In this document: positions 18,281 through 26,505 of the stretch, one piece after another
Layout: every line of letters starts with the position of its first letter
How positions within the stretch are numbered: the first letter of the stretch is position 1
Origin: Burkholderia stagnalis
GTDB lineage: Bacteria > Pseudomonadota > Gammaproteobacteria > Burkholderiales > Burkholderiaceae
Length of the DNA: 64,000 bases
Assembly: GCF_902830275.1 (NCBI RefSeq)
Contig: NZ_CADESW010000024.1
Coordinates: 1 to 64,000 of the forward strand
Reading direction: 5' to 3'
Made by a program: the position numbers and the translations under genes
The notes under the pieces: generated by a model
Told to the model about the DNA's origin: nothing
What the model saw: only the letters and a program-made list of their open reading frames with translations
Database searches by the model: none

Positions 18281-18329
18281 TCTGCCCGCGTGATCTGCCC
18301 GCGTGATCTGCCCGCGTGATCCGCCCGCG
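18278..18329. repeat. four tandem copies of a 13-base repeat
   Basis: TGATCTGCCCGCG at 18278, 18291 and 18304, then TGATCCGCCCGCG at 18317. The first copy contains the stop codon of the MHS transporter gene. Each unit supplies a TGA, so the array keeps stop codons in all frames (13 mod 3 = 1). Confidence 0.95.
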
Positions 18330-18497
18330 CGTGGCCTGCCGTCGCGCGGCCGGCCACGCCGCCGTGTGCGCGACACGACGTCAAACACTGTCAATCCGGG
18401 CTGCGACCTCCCTGTTTCCAGCACGCAGTCTCCACGGGCACGTCCGACCAGTGGCATCATATGGGCCTACGTCAGTCACCGATCTACCCCCAATACC

Positions 18498-19799
18498 ATG
18501 TCGAATCTCATCGTTCACGGCGGCACGCCGCTGCGCGGCAACATCCAGCCGTCCGCGAACAAGAACGCCGTCCTGCCGATCCTGTGCGCCACCCTGCTCA
18601 CCGACCAGCCGCTGCGGCTCGTCGGCGTGCCCGACATCACCGACGTGCGCAAGATCCTCGACATCTTCCGCACGCTCGGCAGCGACGTGTCGATCGATTT
18701 CACCACCGGCATCCTCGAGCTCCATCACCGCAACACGACGTTCGACCCGGCCGTGCACCGGCTGCCCGAGGCGATGCGCTCGTCGATCATGCTGATTCCG
18801 CCGCTGCTCGCGCGCTTCGGCGTTGCCCGCCTCGAGAACGACGTGAAGGGCTGCACGCTCGGCGTGCGCGAGATCGATCCGCACGTCGAGGTGTTCGAGC
18901 GCTTCGGCGCGCACATCGAGCGTACGCCCGACTCGCTGATCGTCCGCGCGGACGGCCCGCTGAAAGCCAACGATCACTGGCTCGACTACGCGTCGGTCAC
19001 CACCACCGAGAACTTCGCGCTGTGCGCGACGGCGGCGGCGGGCACGTCGACGCTGATGAACGCGGCGTCCGAGCCGCACGTGCAGGAGTTCTCGCAATTC
19101 CTCGCGATGCTGGGCGTCGGCATCGAAGGCATCGGCACGTCGCGGCTGTGCGTCACCGGCGGGTGCAAGCTCGGCGGCGGCGAGTTCCGCTTCGCCGAGG
19201 ATTTCCACGAGATCGCGACGTTCCTCGCGCTCGGCGCGATCACCGGCGGGGACATCGCCGTGCGCAACTCCGTGCCCGAGCATTTCCCGCTGATCGATCG
19301 CACGTTCGCGAAGTTCGGCGTCAACGTCACGCACCGCGACGGCTGGTCGCGCGCGGAACGCGACGGCCCGCTGCGCGTGCGCAGGCCGTTCACGCAGAAC
19401 ATCCTGACCAAGATCGAAGCCGCGCCGTGGCCGTACCTGCCGGTCGACCTGCTGCCGATCTTCATCGCGCTCGGCGTGCAGGCCGAAGGCAGCGCGATGT
19501 TCTGGAACAAGGTCTACGACGGCGCGCTCGGCTGGTCGGGCGAACTGTCGAAGTTCGGCGCGCACGTGCTGCTGTCGGATCCGCACCGGCTGATCACGTT
19601 CGGCGGGCTGAAGCTCACGCCCGCGCGCGTCGAGAGCCCGTACATCATCCGCGTCGCGATCGCGCTGCTGATGGTGGCCGCGAGCATCGAAGGCCGCTCG
19701 GAAATCATGAACGCACTGCCGATCCGCCGCGCGCACCCGCATTTCGTCGAGAACCTGCGCTCGGTCGGCGCGAACGTGGAGTGGACGAGCAGCGAGTAA
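18498..19799 (+). CDS. murA: UDP-N-acetylglucosamine 1-carboxyvinyltransferase (MurA paralogue)
   Basis: Transfers enolpyruvyl from PEP to UDP-GlcNAc, the first committed step of peptidoglycan synthesis. 433 residues, slightly longer than the usual ~418. Lys22-Asn23 are in PSANKNAVLP. The PEP-binding Cys is Cys119 in KGCTLGVREIDPH, a loop that differs from the canonical GCxIGxRPVDLH. The Asp of the active site is in LPVDLLPIFIAL. Located away from the dcw/mur cluster and with a divergent loop, it is probably a second MurA. The start at 18498 (MSNLIVHGGTPL) matches the family; the open frame extends 65 codons upstream without homology. Confidence 0.9.
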   Translation: MSNLIVHGGTPLRGNIQPSANKNAVLPILCATLLTDQPLRLVGVPDITDVRKILDIFRTLGSDVSIDFTTGILELHHRNTTFDPAVHRLPEAMRSSIMLIPPLLARFGVARLENDVKGCTLGVREIDPHVEVFERFGAHIERTPDSLIVRADGPLKANDHWLDYASVTTTENFALCATAAAGTSTLMNAASEPHVQEFSQFLAMLGVGIEGIGTSRLCVTGGCKLGGGEFRFAEDFHEIATFLALGAITGGDIAVRNSVPEHFPLIDRTFAKFGVNVTHRDGWSRAERDGPLRVRRPFTQNILTKIEAAPWPYLPVDLLPIFIALGVQAEGSAMFWNKVYDGALGWSGELSKFGAHVLLSDPHRLITFGGLKLTPARVESPYIIRVAIALLMVAASIEGRSEIMNALPIRRAHPHFVENLRSVGANVEWTSSE

Positions 19800-19969
19800 C
19801 GCCGCTCCGGAAGCCCCACACGTCATACCTTCCGTCTCGCTTCCCGGCCGCGTCCCGCGCGCGGCCGGGCAATTGCTGCCGCATATCCTGACCGACCCGC
19901 ACGCCCTCCCATTTGCGCGATAATCGCCCACACCCGCGCGCTCACCGCCCCACCCCACGTTTCCGCCCC

Positions 19970-20740
19970 ATGAAAAAGGCCGAACTCGACAAGCGCGACT
20001 GGATCGCCGGCCTGGAAAAAGGCCTGATGATCCTCGAGGCGTTCGACAGCCAGCACGCGCGCATGACGCCGACCCAGGCCGCCGCCCGCACCGGCCTCAC
20101 GCGCACCGCCGCGCGGCGCTATCTGCTGACGCTCGAATCGCTCGGCTACGTCTACACCGACGGCAAGCTGTACGGCCTCACGCCGCGCGTGCTGCGGGTC
20201 GGCTGGTCGTATTTCGATTCCGCGCGCCTGCCGCGCACCGTGCAGCCGTATCTGCAGCAGCTCAGCGCGACGCTCAACGAATCGGCCTACGTGAGCGTGC
20301 TCGACGAATGGGAACTGGTGTTCATCGCGCGCAACGGCGTGTCGCGCGTGATGACGACGGGCTTCGTGCTCGGCGCGCGCGTGCCGGCGCCGCTGACGTC
20401 GCCGGGCGTCGTGCTGCTCGCGCACCAGCCCGACCGCGACGCGATGCGCGCGTGGCTCGACCGGGCCGAACTTGCGCCGTTCACGCCGCATACGATCACC
20501 AACAAGGCCCGCCTGCTCGAACAGATCGACCACGCCCGCGACGACGGCTTCGCGGTGATCGAGCAGCAATTGCAGGTGGGCGTGCGCGGCATCGCGGTGC
20601 CGCTGAAGAACCGTCACGGCGAAGTCGTCGCCGCGCTCAGCACCAACATGCCGATCGGCGCGGAAACCACCGAAGCGGCCGTGCGCCGCGTGCTGCCGTC
20701 GCTGCAGGAAACCGCGCTCGCGATGCTGAACGTGCTCTGA
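19970..20740 (+). CDS. IclR-family transcriptional regulator (PcaR/PobR type)
   Basis: 256 residues: N-terminal winged helix (LEKGLMILEAFDS..., TPTQAAARTGLTRTAARRYL) and C-terminal IclR effector domain (ESAYVSVLDEWELVFIARNG, GVRGIAVPLKNR). Closest to the PcaR/PcaU/PobR branch that controls protocatechuate and 4-hydroxybenzoate genes. The start at 19970 (MKKAELDKRDW) is the ATG nearest the domain. No catabolic operon is adjacent, so its target cannot be assigned. Confidence 0.9.
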   Translation: MKKAELDKRDWIAGLEKGLMILEAFDSQHARMTPTQAAARTGLTRTAARRYLLTLESLGYVYTDGKLYGLTPRVLRVGWSYFDSARLPRTVQPYLQQLSATLNESAYVSVLDEWELVFIARNGVSRVMTTGFVLGARVPAPLTSPGVVLLAHQPDRDAMRAWLDRAELAPFTPHTITNKARLLEQIDHARDDGFAVIEQQLQVGVRGIAVPLKNRHGEVVAALSTNMPIGAETTEAAVRRVLPSLQETALAMLNVL

Positions 20741-20755
20741 GCGCCGCTCAGCCGC

Positions 20756-23056
20756 TCAGCCGATCCGCCACCAGCGCGGCAGCAGGTCGCGCACCTCGCG
20801 CCGCCGGTAGCGGTCGTCGATCAGGTGCACCACACCCTCGTCGTGCTCGGTGCGTATCACGCGCCCTGCCGCCTGCACGACCTTCTGCAGCCCCGGATAC
20901 AGGTAGATGTAGTCGTAGCCGTTGCCGAAGCGGGCGTCCATCGCGCGGCGCATCTGCTCGTTGACGTCGTTGACCTGCGGCAGCCCGAGCGTCGCGATGA
21001 ACGCGCCGATCAGCCGCTCGCCCGCCAGGTCCACCCCTTCCGAAAACGCGCCGCCCAGCACCGCGAAGCCGACGCCGCGCCCGCCCGCGTCGAAGCGCGC
21101 GAGGAACGCGTCCCGCTCGGCCTCGGCCATGCCGGGCGCCTGCGCCCACACGGGCACGTCCGGATGGCGCTCCTGCATCAGCGCGACGACGCGCTGCAGG
21201 TAATCGAAACTGCTCAGGAAACTCAGGTAGTTGCCCGGACGCGCCGCGTACTGCCCGGCGATCAGGTCGACGATCGGCGCGAGCGAGCGGTCCCGGTCGC
21301 GCCAGCGCGTCGACACGTGGCTCGCGACGCGCACGGTCAGTTGCTCGGCGCGGAACGGCCCGTCGACGTCGAGCCAGCCGGTGTCGGTCGGCAAGCCGAG
21401 CGTGTCGCGATAAAAATGGAACGGGCGCAGCGTGCCGGAGAACAGCACGGTCGCGCGGGCGGCCGAGTAGCGCGGCGCGAGAAAACCGGCCGGCACCACG
21501 TTGCGCACGCACAGTGTCGATTGCACGCGGCGCCGCCGGCCGGCCGGCGCAACGCCGTCGAGCCCCGGCTGGCGCGGCGTCGGCTCGCCGTGCAGCGTCG
21601 CGTCGAAGATCGACGCCTCGTCGAACGCATCCGCGAGCGCGCCGAACTGGATTGCGTCGAAGTGGAAGCGCAGCAGCGCGTCGCCGTTCGCGCGCGGCGC
21701 GTCGGCGAGATGCTCGCCGATCGCCGCGACCAGGTTCTGCACGGCCGACACGAGCGAACCGGGGAGATCCGGATACGCGGCATAGCGCGTCTCCTGCGCG
21801 CGATTCAGCGCGCCCCACGCGCGGCCGAGCCGCTCGAACGGCTTGCGCAGCGCGGCCGGCGCCGCCTCGCGCGCGGCCGCGAACGCGAACGGATCGAGCG
21901 ATGCGCTGTACATCTTGCGCGCGCGGTCGAGCAGGTTGTGCGCCTCGTCGACGAGCACGCCGATGCGCCACTGGTTCTGCTGCGCGAGCGTGTGCAGCAT
22001 CGCGCTGCTGTCGTAGTAGTAGTTGTAGTCGCCGATCACCATGTCGGACCAGCGCGCCAGCTCCTGCGCGAGGTAGTACGGGCAGATGTCGTGCGCGAGC
22101 GCCGCCGTGCGCACCGTGTCGCGGTCGAGCAGCCCGCGGCCGATCGCGGCATCCCGCGCGGCGGCGAGGCGATCGTAGAAGCCGCGCGCGAGCGGACACG
22201 ATTCGCCGTGGCACGCGTTGTCCGGATGCTCACACGCCTTGTCGCGCGCGACGAGTTCCAGCACGCGCAGCGGCAGCGCCGGCGTGCCCGCGCCGAGCGT
22301 CGTGGCTGCCTCGAGCGCGAGCGCGCGGCCCGGCGTCTTCGCGGTCAGGAAAAACACCCGGTCGAGCTGATCCTCGCCGCACGCCTTCAGCAGCGGGAAC
22401 ACCGTGCCGATCGTCTTGCCGATGCCGGTCGGCGCCTGCGCCATCAGGCAGCGCTCGTCGCGCGCGGCGCGATAGACGGCGACTGCCAGCTCGCGCTGCC
22501 CGCTGCGGAACCGCGCATGCGGAAACTGCAGCGCGCGCAGCGCCGCGTCGCGCGCGGCCCGGTGCGCGGTTTCGCGTTCGGCCCAGCCGACGAAGCACGC
22601 GCACTGCTCCGCGAAGAACGCCGCGAGCGCGTCCGCGCCGAGCGTCTCGCTCAGCACGGTCTCGCGCTCGTGCACGATGTCGAAATACACGAGCGCGACG
22701 TCGACCTCCGCAAGCCCGCGCGTCGCGCACAGCAGATGCGCGTACACCTTCGCCTGCGCCCAGTGCAGCGCGCGATGGTTGGCCGGCATCGCATCGAGGC
22801 TGCCGCGGTAGGTCTTGATTTCCTCCAGGCGGTTCGACACGGGGTCGTAGCCGTCCGCGCGGCCGCGCACGGTCAGCGTGCCCCATGTGCCCGTCAGCGC
22901 AATCTCGGTTTCATAGCGCGCGCCACGGCGCGACGTCACCGCGCCGTGGCCGGCGATGCCTTCGAGCGCGGTCGGCGCGGGCGTGAAGCGCAGGTCGAGG
23001 TCGCCGCGCCGCGCGGTGAACTCGCACATCGCCCGCACCGCGACGACGTAGCTCAT
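20756..23056 (-). CDS. DinG/XPD-type Fe-S superfamily 2 helicase
   Basis: 766 residues, 5'-3' DNA helicase of the Rad3/XPD/DinG family. Walker A QAPTGIGKT, DEAH box LVDEAHNLLDRAR and the C-terminal arginine finger motif QAAGRVIRTEHD are present. Between them, cysteines in ELVARDKACEHPDNACHG and GESCPLARGFYD fit the 4Fe-4S cluster. A PD-(D/E)xK-like N-terminal segment (RGRADGYDPVSN..LEEIKTY) precedes the helicase. The start ATG overlaps the nuclease stop codon (ATGA), showing translational coupling. Likely works with that nuclease in DNA repair under LexA control. Confidence 0.92.
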   Translation of the reverse strand: MSYVVAVRAMCEFTARRGDLDLRFTPAPTALEGIAGHGAVTSRRGARYETEIALTGTWGTLTVRGRADGYDPVSNRLEEIKTYRGSLDAMPANHRALHWAQAKVYAHLLCATRGLAEVDVALVYFDIVHERETVLSETLGADALAAFFAEQCACFVGWAERETAHRAARDAALRALQFPHARFRSGQRELAVAVYRAARDERCLMAQAPTGIGKTIGTVFPLLKACGEDQLDRVFFLTAKTPGRALALEAATTLGAGTPALPLRVLELVARDKACEHPDNACHGESCPLARGFYDRLAAARDAAIGRGLLDRDTVRTAALAHDICPYYLAQELARWSDMVIGDYNYYYDSSAMLHTLAQQNQWRIGVLVDEAHNLLDRARKMYSASLDPFAFAAAREAAPAALRKPFERLGRAWGALNRAQETRYAAYPDLPGSLVSAVQNLVAAIGEHLADAPRANGDALLRFHFDAIQFGALADAFDEASIFDATLHGEPTPRQPGLDGVAPAGRRRRVQSTLCVRNVVPAGFLAPRYSAARATVLFSGTLRPFHFYRDTLGLPTDTGWLDVDGPFRAEQLTVRVASHVSTRWRDRDRSLAPIVDLIAGQYAARPGNYLSFLSSFDYLQRVVALMQERHPDVPVWAQAPGMAEAERDAFLARFDAGGRGVGFAVLGGAFSEGVDLAGERLIGAFIATLGLPQVNDVNEQMRRAMDARFGNGYDYIYLYPGLQKVVQAAGRVIRTEHDEGVVHLIDDRYRRREVRDLLPRWWRIG

Positions 23057-24750
23057 GCGGATTGCCCCGCCGCCTCGGCACGCGCGACGGCATCGCCCGC
23101 CCATTCGACGTCCACCACGCGCACGGGCATCCCGTGCGCGACGCAGTAGCCGAGCCAGCGCGTCTGGTTGTCCTGCAGGCGATCGCCGGGCCCCTTCACC
23201 TCGATCATTTCGTAGCGCCGCGCGTCCGGCCAGAACCGGATCAGATCGGGGAACCCCGAGCGGTTGCTGCGGATGTCGGCGAGCAGGCGCGCGAACCAGA
23301 GCCGCAGATGCGCGGGCGGCAGGCACGCGAGCGCTTCGTCGAGCAGCGCCTCGCTCAGCACGCCCCAGAACACGAACGGCGACTGCAGGCTCGCCTTCGT
23401 CGCGAAGTGGCGGCGGATCGTCTCCTGGTAGGCGCCGGAATCGAGCTGCGCGAAGCACGCGGCGAACGCGTCCGCGCGACGCGCGGCGAAATCGGGCGCA
23501 TGCAGGTCGGCCGGCCCGCGCTGGAACGGATGGAAGAACGCGCCCGGCACGGCGGCGAACACGGGCTCCCAGCACAGCAGCCCGAACAGCGAGTTGATCA
23601 GCGTGTTCTCGACGTAGTGGACCGGCGCGTCCGGTTGCGAGAGATGGTCGCGCACCGCGTACTCGACGCTCACGAACGCGTCCGGGCGCGCCAGCACCAG
23701 CGTGTCGCGCGGCACGTCCGGCGCGGCGGCCGCGCGTTCGGCCGCACGGCCGAGGCGCCGCCGCAGGCGCGGCAGCATCCGTTCGACCCGCTGGCGCTCT
23801 TCGTCGCTTTCGAACGCGGTGCGCGCATCGAGGGCGAGCGCGAGCGCGTCGTCGTCGCGGCCGCAGCGTTCGAGCACGCGAATCCGCCGGTGGCGGCTGC
23901 CGGGCCACGCGCTGCGCGCATACGCGTCGAGCGCGAGCGGCCACGCGCCGCGCCGCTCGCCGGCCTGGCCCACCGCGAACAGCAGCTTCGCGCGGCGCGT
24001 CTCGAGCCACGGCTGCCCGCAGGCGACCGCGCCGATCGCGTCGACGAGCGGGTCGAGCGCGGTGTCGTCGGGCCACGCGTCGAGCGCGTCACGGCACGCG
24101 TGCAGCGCGAGATACGCGTCGACGTCGCCGCGCTGCTGGAACGCGCGCGACGACGGCGCGAACGGCACGTTTTCGTACTGGAACACGCCGAGATCGGCGA
24201 GCACGAACTCGCTCCAGTCCTGATACAGATTGCCGAAGAACATCAGCCGCAGCCGGTCGCACAGCGCGCCGACCGTCACGCGCAGCACGCAGTCGTCGGC
24301 CGCCGGATGCCACGCGTCGAACGCCTGCGCGGCGGCGTCGTGCGCGGGCCGCAGCCGCTCGAGCCATTCGGCCTTGCGCTCGCCCGCCTGCGCGGCGAGC
24401 GCCGGAAACATCCGCAGCAGCTCGGCCTTGGTGGACAGCGCGAACACGTCGTCGAGCGTCAGCGCCGGCGCCGGATCGACCCAGCCCAGCGCGACGAGCG
24501 GCGCGGCGGCCGCGAGCGGGCAGCCGATTTCGTCGTACGCGAGCTTGCTGGCGCGGAAATCGGGCCCGTTGCGCATCAGCATCCGCACGAGCAGCGCGCG
24601 CGACGCCTGCGGCAGCAGCGCAAAGGCATGCAGGAACGCGCGTTCGCCGTCGTCGAACACGTCGCCGTAGCGCTCGCCGAGCCAGGCGAGCGCGCGCTCG
24701 AAATTGGTGAGGTAGTAGAACGCCGGGGGCGCTGGCGAGGCAGGTGTCAC
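23053..24750 (-). CDS. VRR-NUC domain nuclease (FAN1-like)
   Basis: 565 residues. The C-terminal VRR-NUC domain carries the PD-(D/E)xK active site in SGFPDLIRFW and YEMIEVKGPGDRLQDNQ (about residues 490-530). Upstream lie a helical region and a DUF/SAP-like N-terminus beginning YYLTNFERAL, as in bacterial FAN1 homologues that resolve branched DNA and interstrand cross-links. The start is a GTG at 24750; no Shine-Dalgarno is visible and the LexA palindrome ends 12 bases upstream, implying a very short 5' leader. Operon with the Fe-S helicase gene. Confidence 0.92.
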   Translation of the reverse strand: MTPASPAPPAFYYLTNFERALAWLGERYGDVFDDGERAFLHAFALLPQASRALLVRMLMRNGPDFRASKLAYDEIGCPLAAAAPLVALGWVDPAPALTLDDVFALSTKAELLRMFPALAAQAGERKAEWLERLRPAHDAAAQAFDAWHPAADDCVLRVTVGALCDRLRLMFFGNLYQDWSEFVLADLGVFQYENVPFAPSSRAFQQRGDVDAYLALHACRDALDAWPDDTALDPLVDAIGAVACGQPWLETRRAKLLFAVGQAGERRGAWPLALDAYARSAWPGSRHRRIRVLERCGRDDDALALALDARTAFESDEERQRVERMLPRLRRRLGRAAERAAAAPDVPRDTLVLARPDAFVSVEYAVRDHLSQPDAPVHYVENTLINSLFGLLCWEPVFAAVPGAFFHPFQRGPADLHAPDFAARRADAFAACFAQLDSGAYQETIRRHFATKASLQSPFVFWGVLSEALLDEALACLPPAHLRLWFARLLADIRSNRSGFPDLIRFWPDARRYEMIEVKGPGDRLQDNQTRWLGYCVAHGMPVRVVDVEWAGDAVARAEAAGQSA

Positions 24751-24762
24751 GGAAATCGGTCA

Positions 24763-24778
24763 CTGTACATTTGTACAG
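24763..24778. promoter_or_regulatory. LexA (SOS) box of the nuclease-helicase operon
   Basis: CTGTACATTTGTACAG fits the CTG-N10-CAG LexA consensus with a palindrome interrupted only at the two central positions. It lies 12 bases upstream of the FAN1-like GTG start and would overlap the promoter. Damage-inducible expression of the nuclease and helicase is the expected consequence. Confidence 0.85.
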
Positions 24779-24817
24779 GTGCGAATCATAGCAAATGTGA
24801 AACCGGCCGCGCGCGCG

Positions 24818-25696
24818 TCAGAACTGGTAATTGACCGACAGATCGAGCACGCCGTTCGTCGTCTGCTGCGTGACGGGGCTGTGCGCCGCGCGGCCGACGA
24901 GCTGCTCGATCGCGCCGTCCATCGTCAGGAACCAGTGCTTGTTCACGAACCAGACCATCGTCACGCCCGCGCCGACCGACTTGAGCCCGGCGCCCGACGA
25001 ATAGCGCGGCAGCCCGGAACGTGCGGCCGCGCCGTCGCTGACGCCGAACCAGCTGTTCAGGTAGCGTGCGTCGGCGAACGACACGGTCGGCCCGGCGAAC
25101 CAGAAGAAGTGCTCGTTGCTGCCGGGCAGCGGCATGTATGCGGACAAGTCGCCGACCCAGCCGTTCGAGCCGCCGAGGCTGCGCCGCACGTCCGCGCGCA
25201 GCACGAGCGGGAAATCCTTCGAGATCACGTAGTCGGCCGACAGCTTCATCACCGGCGCGGGGTTGATGTTGTCGAAGCCGTTCAGGTGGCCGACATCGTC
25301 CGACGAGCGGCGCCCGAGGTCGTAGCCCACCGACAGGCTGACGCGCCAGTTCGGGCCGCGCAGCACGTTCGCGCCGAGGCCCTCGCCGGTCGACAGGAAG
25401 AACAGGTCGCGGTAGCGCACGTCGACGTTCGGGCCGCCGAGCAGGCGATAGCGATCGGAGCCCGCGTAGCGCGGCAGGAACGCCATCCCCGCGCCGACGC
25501 TCACCTGCCAGGTCGGCGGGTTCGGTTCGAACAGCTTCATCAGCGGCACGCCCGCCGAATACTGCCATTCGCCGAGCGGCGACGGTGTCTGGGCATGCAC
25601 GGCGGGCGGCATGGCCGCCGAGAGCGCCGCGACCGCCGACGCGCCAGACAGGAACCGGCGTGCGCCGGACGACAGCAACGGGCGAGCGATGACCAT
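24818..25696 (-). CDS. MipA/OmpV-family outer-membrane protein
   Basis: 292 residues. Signal peptide MVIARPLLSS...AVHAQ, then a beta-barrel of the MipA/OmpV family: VSVGAGMAFLPRYAGSDRYR, alternating hydrophobic strands and a C-terminal aromatic VNYQF, the BAM-recognised ending. In other bacteria MipA scaffolds murein-synthesis enzymes; many homologues are simply porin-like. The start at 25696 puts the signal peptide at the N-terminus. The gene lies 67 bases beyond the FAN1 start, separately transcribed. The 25697-26002 gap shows no gene. Confidence 0.88.
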   Translation of the reverse strand: MVIARPLLSSGARRFLSGASAVAALSAAMPPAVHAQTPSPLGEWQYSAGVPLMKLFEPNPPTWQVSVGAGMAFLPRYAGSDRYRLLGGPNVDVRYRDLFFLSTGEGLGANVLRGPNWRVSLSVGYDLGRRSSDDVGHLNGFDNINPAPVMKLSADYVISKDFPLVLRADVRRSLGGSNGWVGDLSAYMPLPGSNEHFFWFAGPTVSFADARYLNSWFGVSDGAAARSGLPRYSSGAGLKSVGAGVTMVWFVNKHWFLTMDGAIEQLVGRAAHSPVTQQTTNGVLDLSVNYQF

Positions 25697-26002
25697 GAGC
25701 GGGTATCCGTCGGTTGCGCGAAACAGGGCAAACGCCGCACACCGCGTGCCGTACCGGCGAAACGCGCGCGGTACAAATGCAGCGTGCGCTGAATTAACGA
25801 ACATCCTACGCGACGCGCGCGTGCGCGCCTAGCGCCCGCTGCATCCATGCGCCCGCCCCGCGACGGCGAACGTCAATCGCCGCGGCAGGTGCGCGCGGCG
25901 TAACGTAGACTTTCTGTGGATGCCTTCATCGCGAGCCGCGTTCATCCGCGTCGGGAACGCGGCTTGCCGATACGCACTCGCCAGACCGAAGGAGGTTCGA
26001 CC

Positions 26003-26269
26003 ATGACCGTCCACGCCACCGGCAGCCGCGCTGCGCGCGCATCGGCCGCCGGCCCATCCCGCGTGCTTGCGTCGCAACGCAAGCCGCCGCCAGACAAGAC
26101 GGAAGAACGCATCGACGAAGGGCTGGAAGAAACGTTTCCCGCGAGCGATCCGCCCGCGATCGGCGGCGGCACCCGGATCGATCCGGCGAAGCCGTCCGGC
26201 GAGCGCGGCAAGCACACGCCGGCCACGCCGTCGAAACCGGACCGCCGCGGCCAGGCCAGTTCAGGCTAA
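26003..26269 (+). CDS. small hypothetical protein with a TFPASDPPA motif
   Basis: 88 residues, basic and Pro/Gly-rich, predicted disordered. The central RIDEGLEETFPASDPPAI is a motif common in short proteobacterial proteins of unknown function. AAGGAGG lies 7 bases upstream of the ATG, strong evidence of translation. Function unknown. Confidence 0.75.
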   Translation: MTVHATGSRAARASAAGPSRVLASQRKPPPDKTEERIDEGLEETFPASDPPAIGGGTRIDPAKPSGERGKHTPATPSKPDRRGQASSG

Positions 26270-26505
26270 TAGCGGGCTTGCGAACGCGCGTTGCCGGTCG
26301 TCCCCCAAGGGGACTTCGTTCAGGGCGCGTGCCAGAAGCAAGGAACGCCGTTTGGCCGAGCCAAACAAGCGACGCGCGACGCCGCAATGCGGCCGGCAAC
26401 GCACGTTCCCCTGATCTTGAAAGTTCATTCGCGGGGCTGGACGCATACGGCCCCGCACGACAACCGATGCCGCAAGATTTCGACGGCTCGGCCCCCGCCG
26501 CCGCG

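Noticed and set aside
20825..23149. 774-codon plus-strand frame opposite the helicase
   Set aside because: Arg/Ala-rich antisense shadow; the helicase on the minus strand has all motifs.
23057..24076. N-terminal extension of the helicase to a 1106-codon frame
   Set aside because: The extension overlaps the FAN1-like gene in another frame and is Arg/Ala-rich; the ATG at 23056 with ATGA coupling is the better start.
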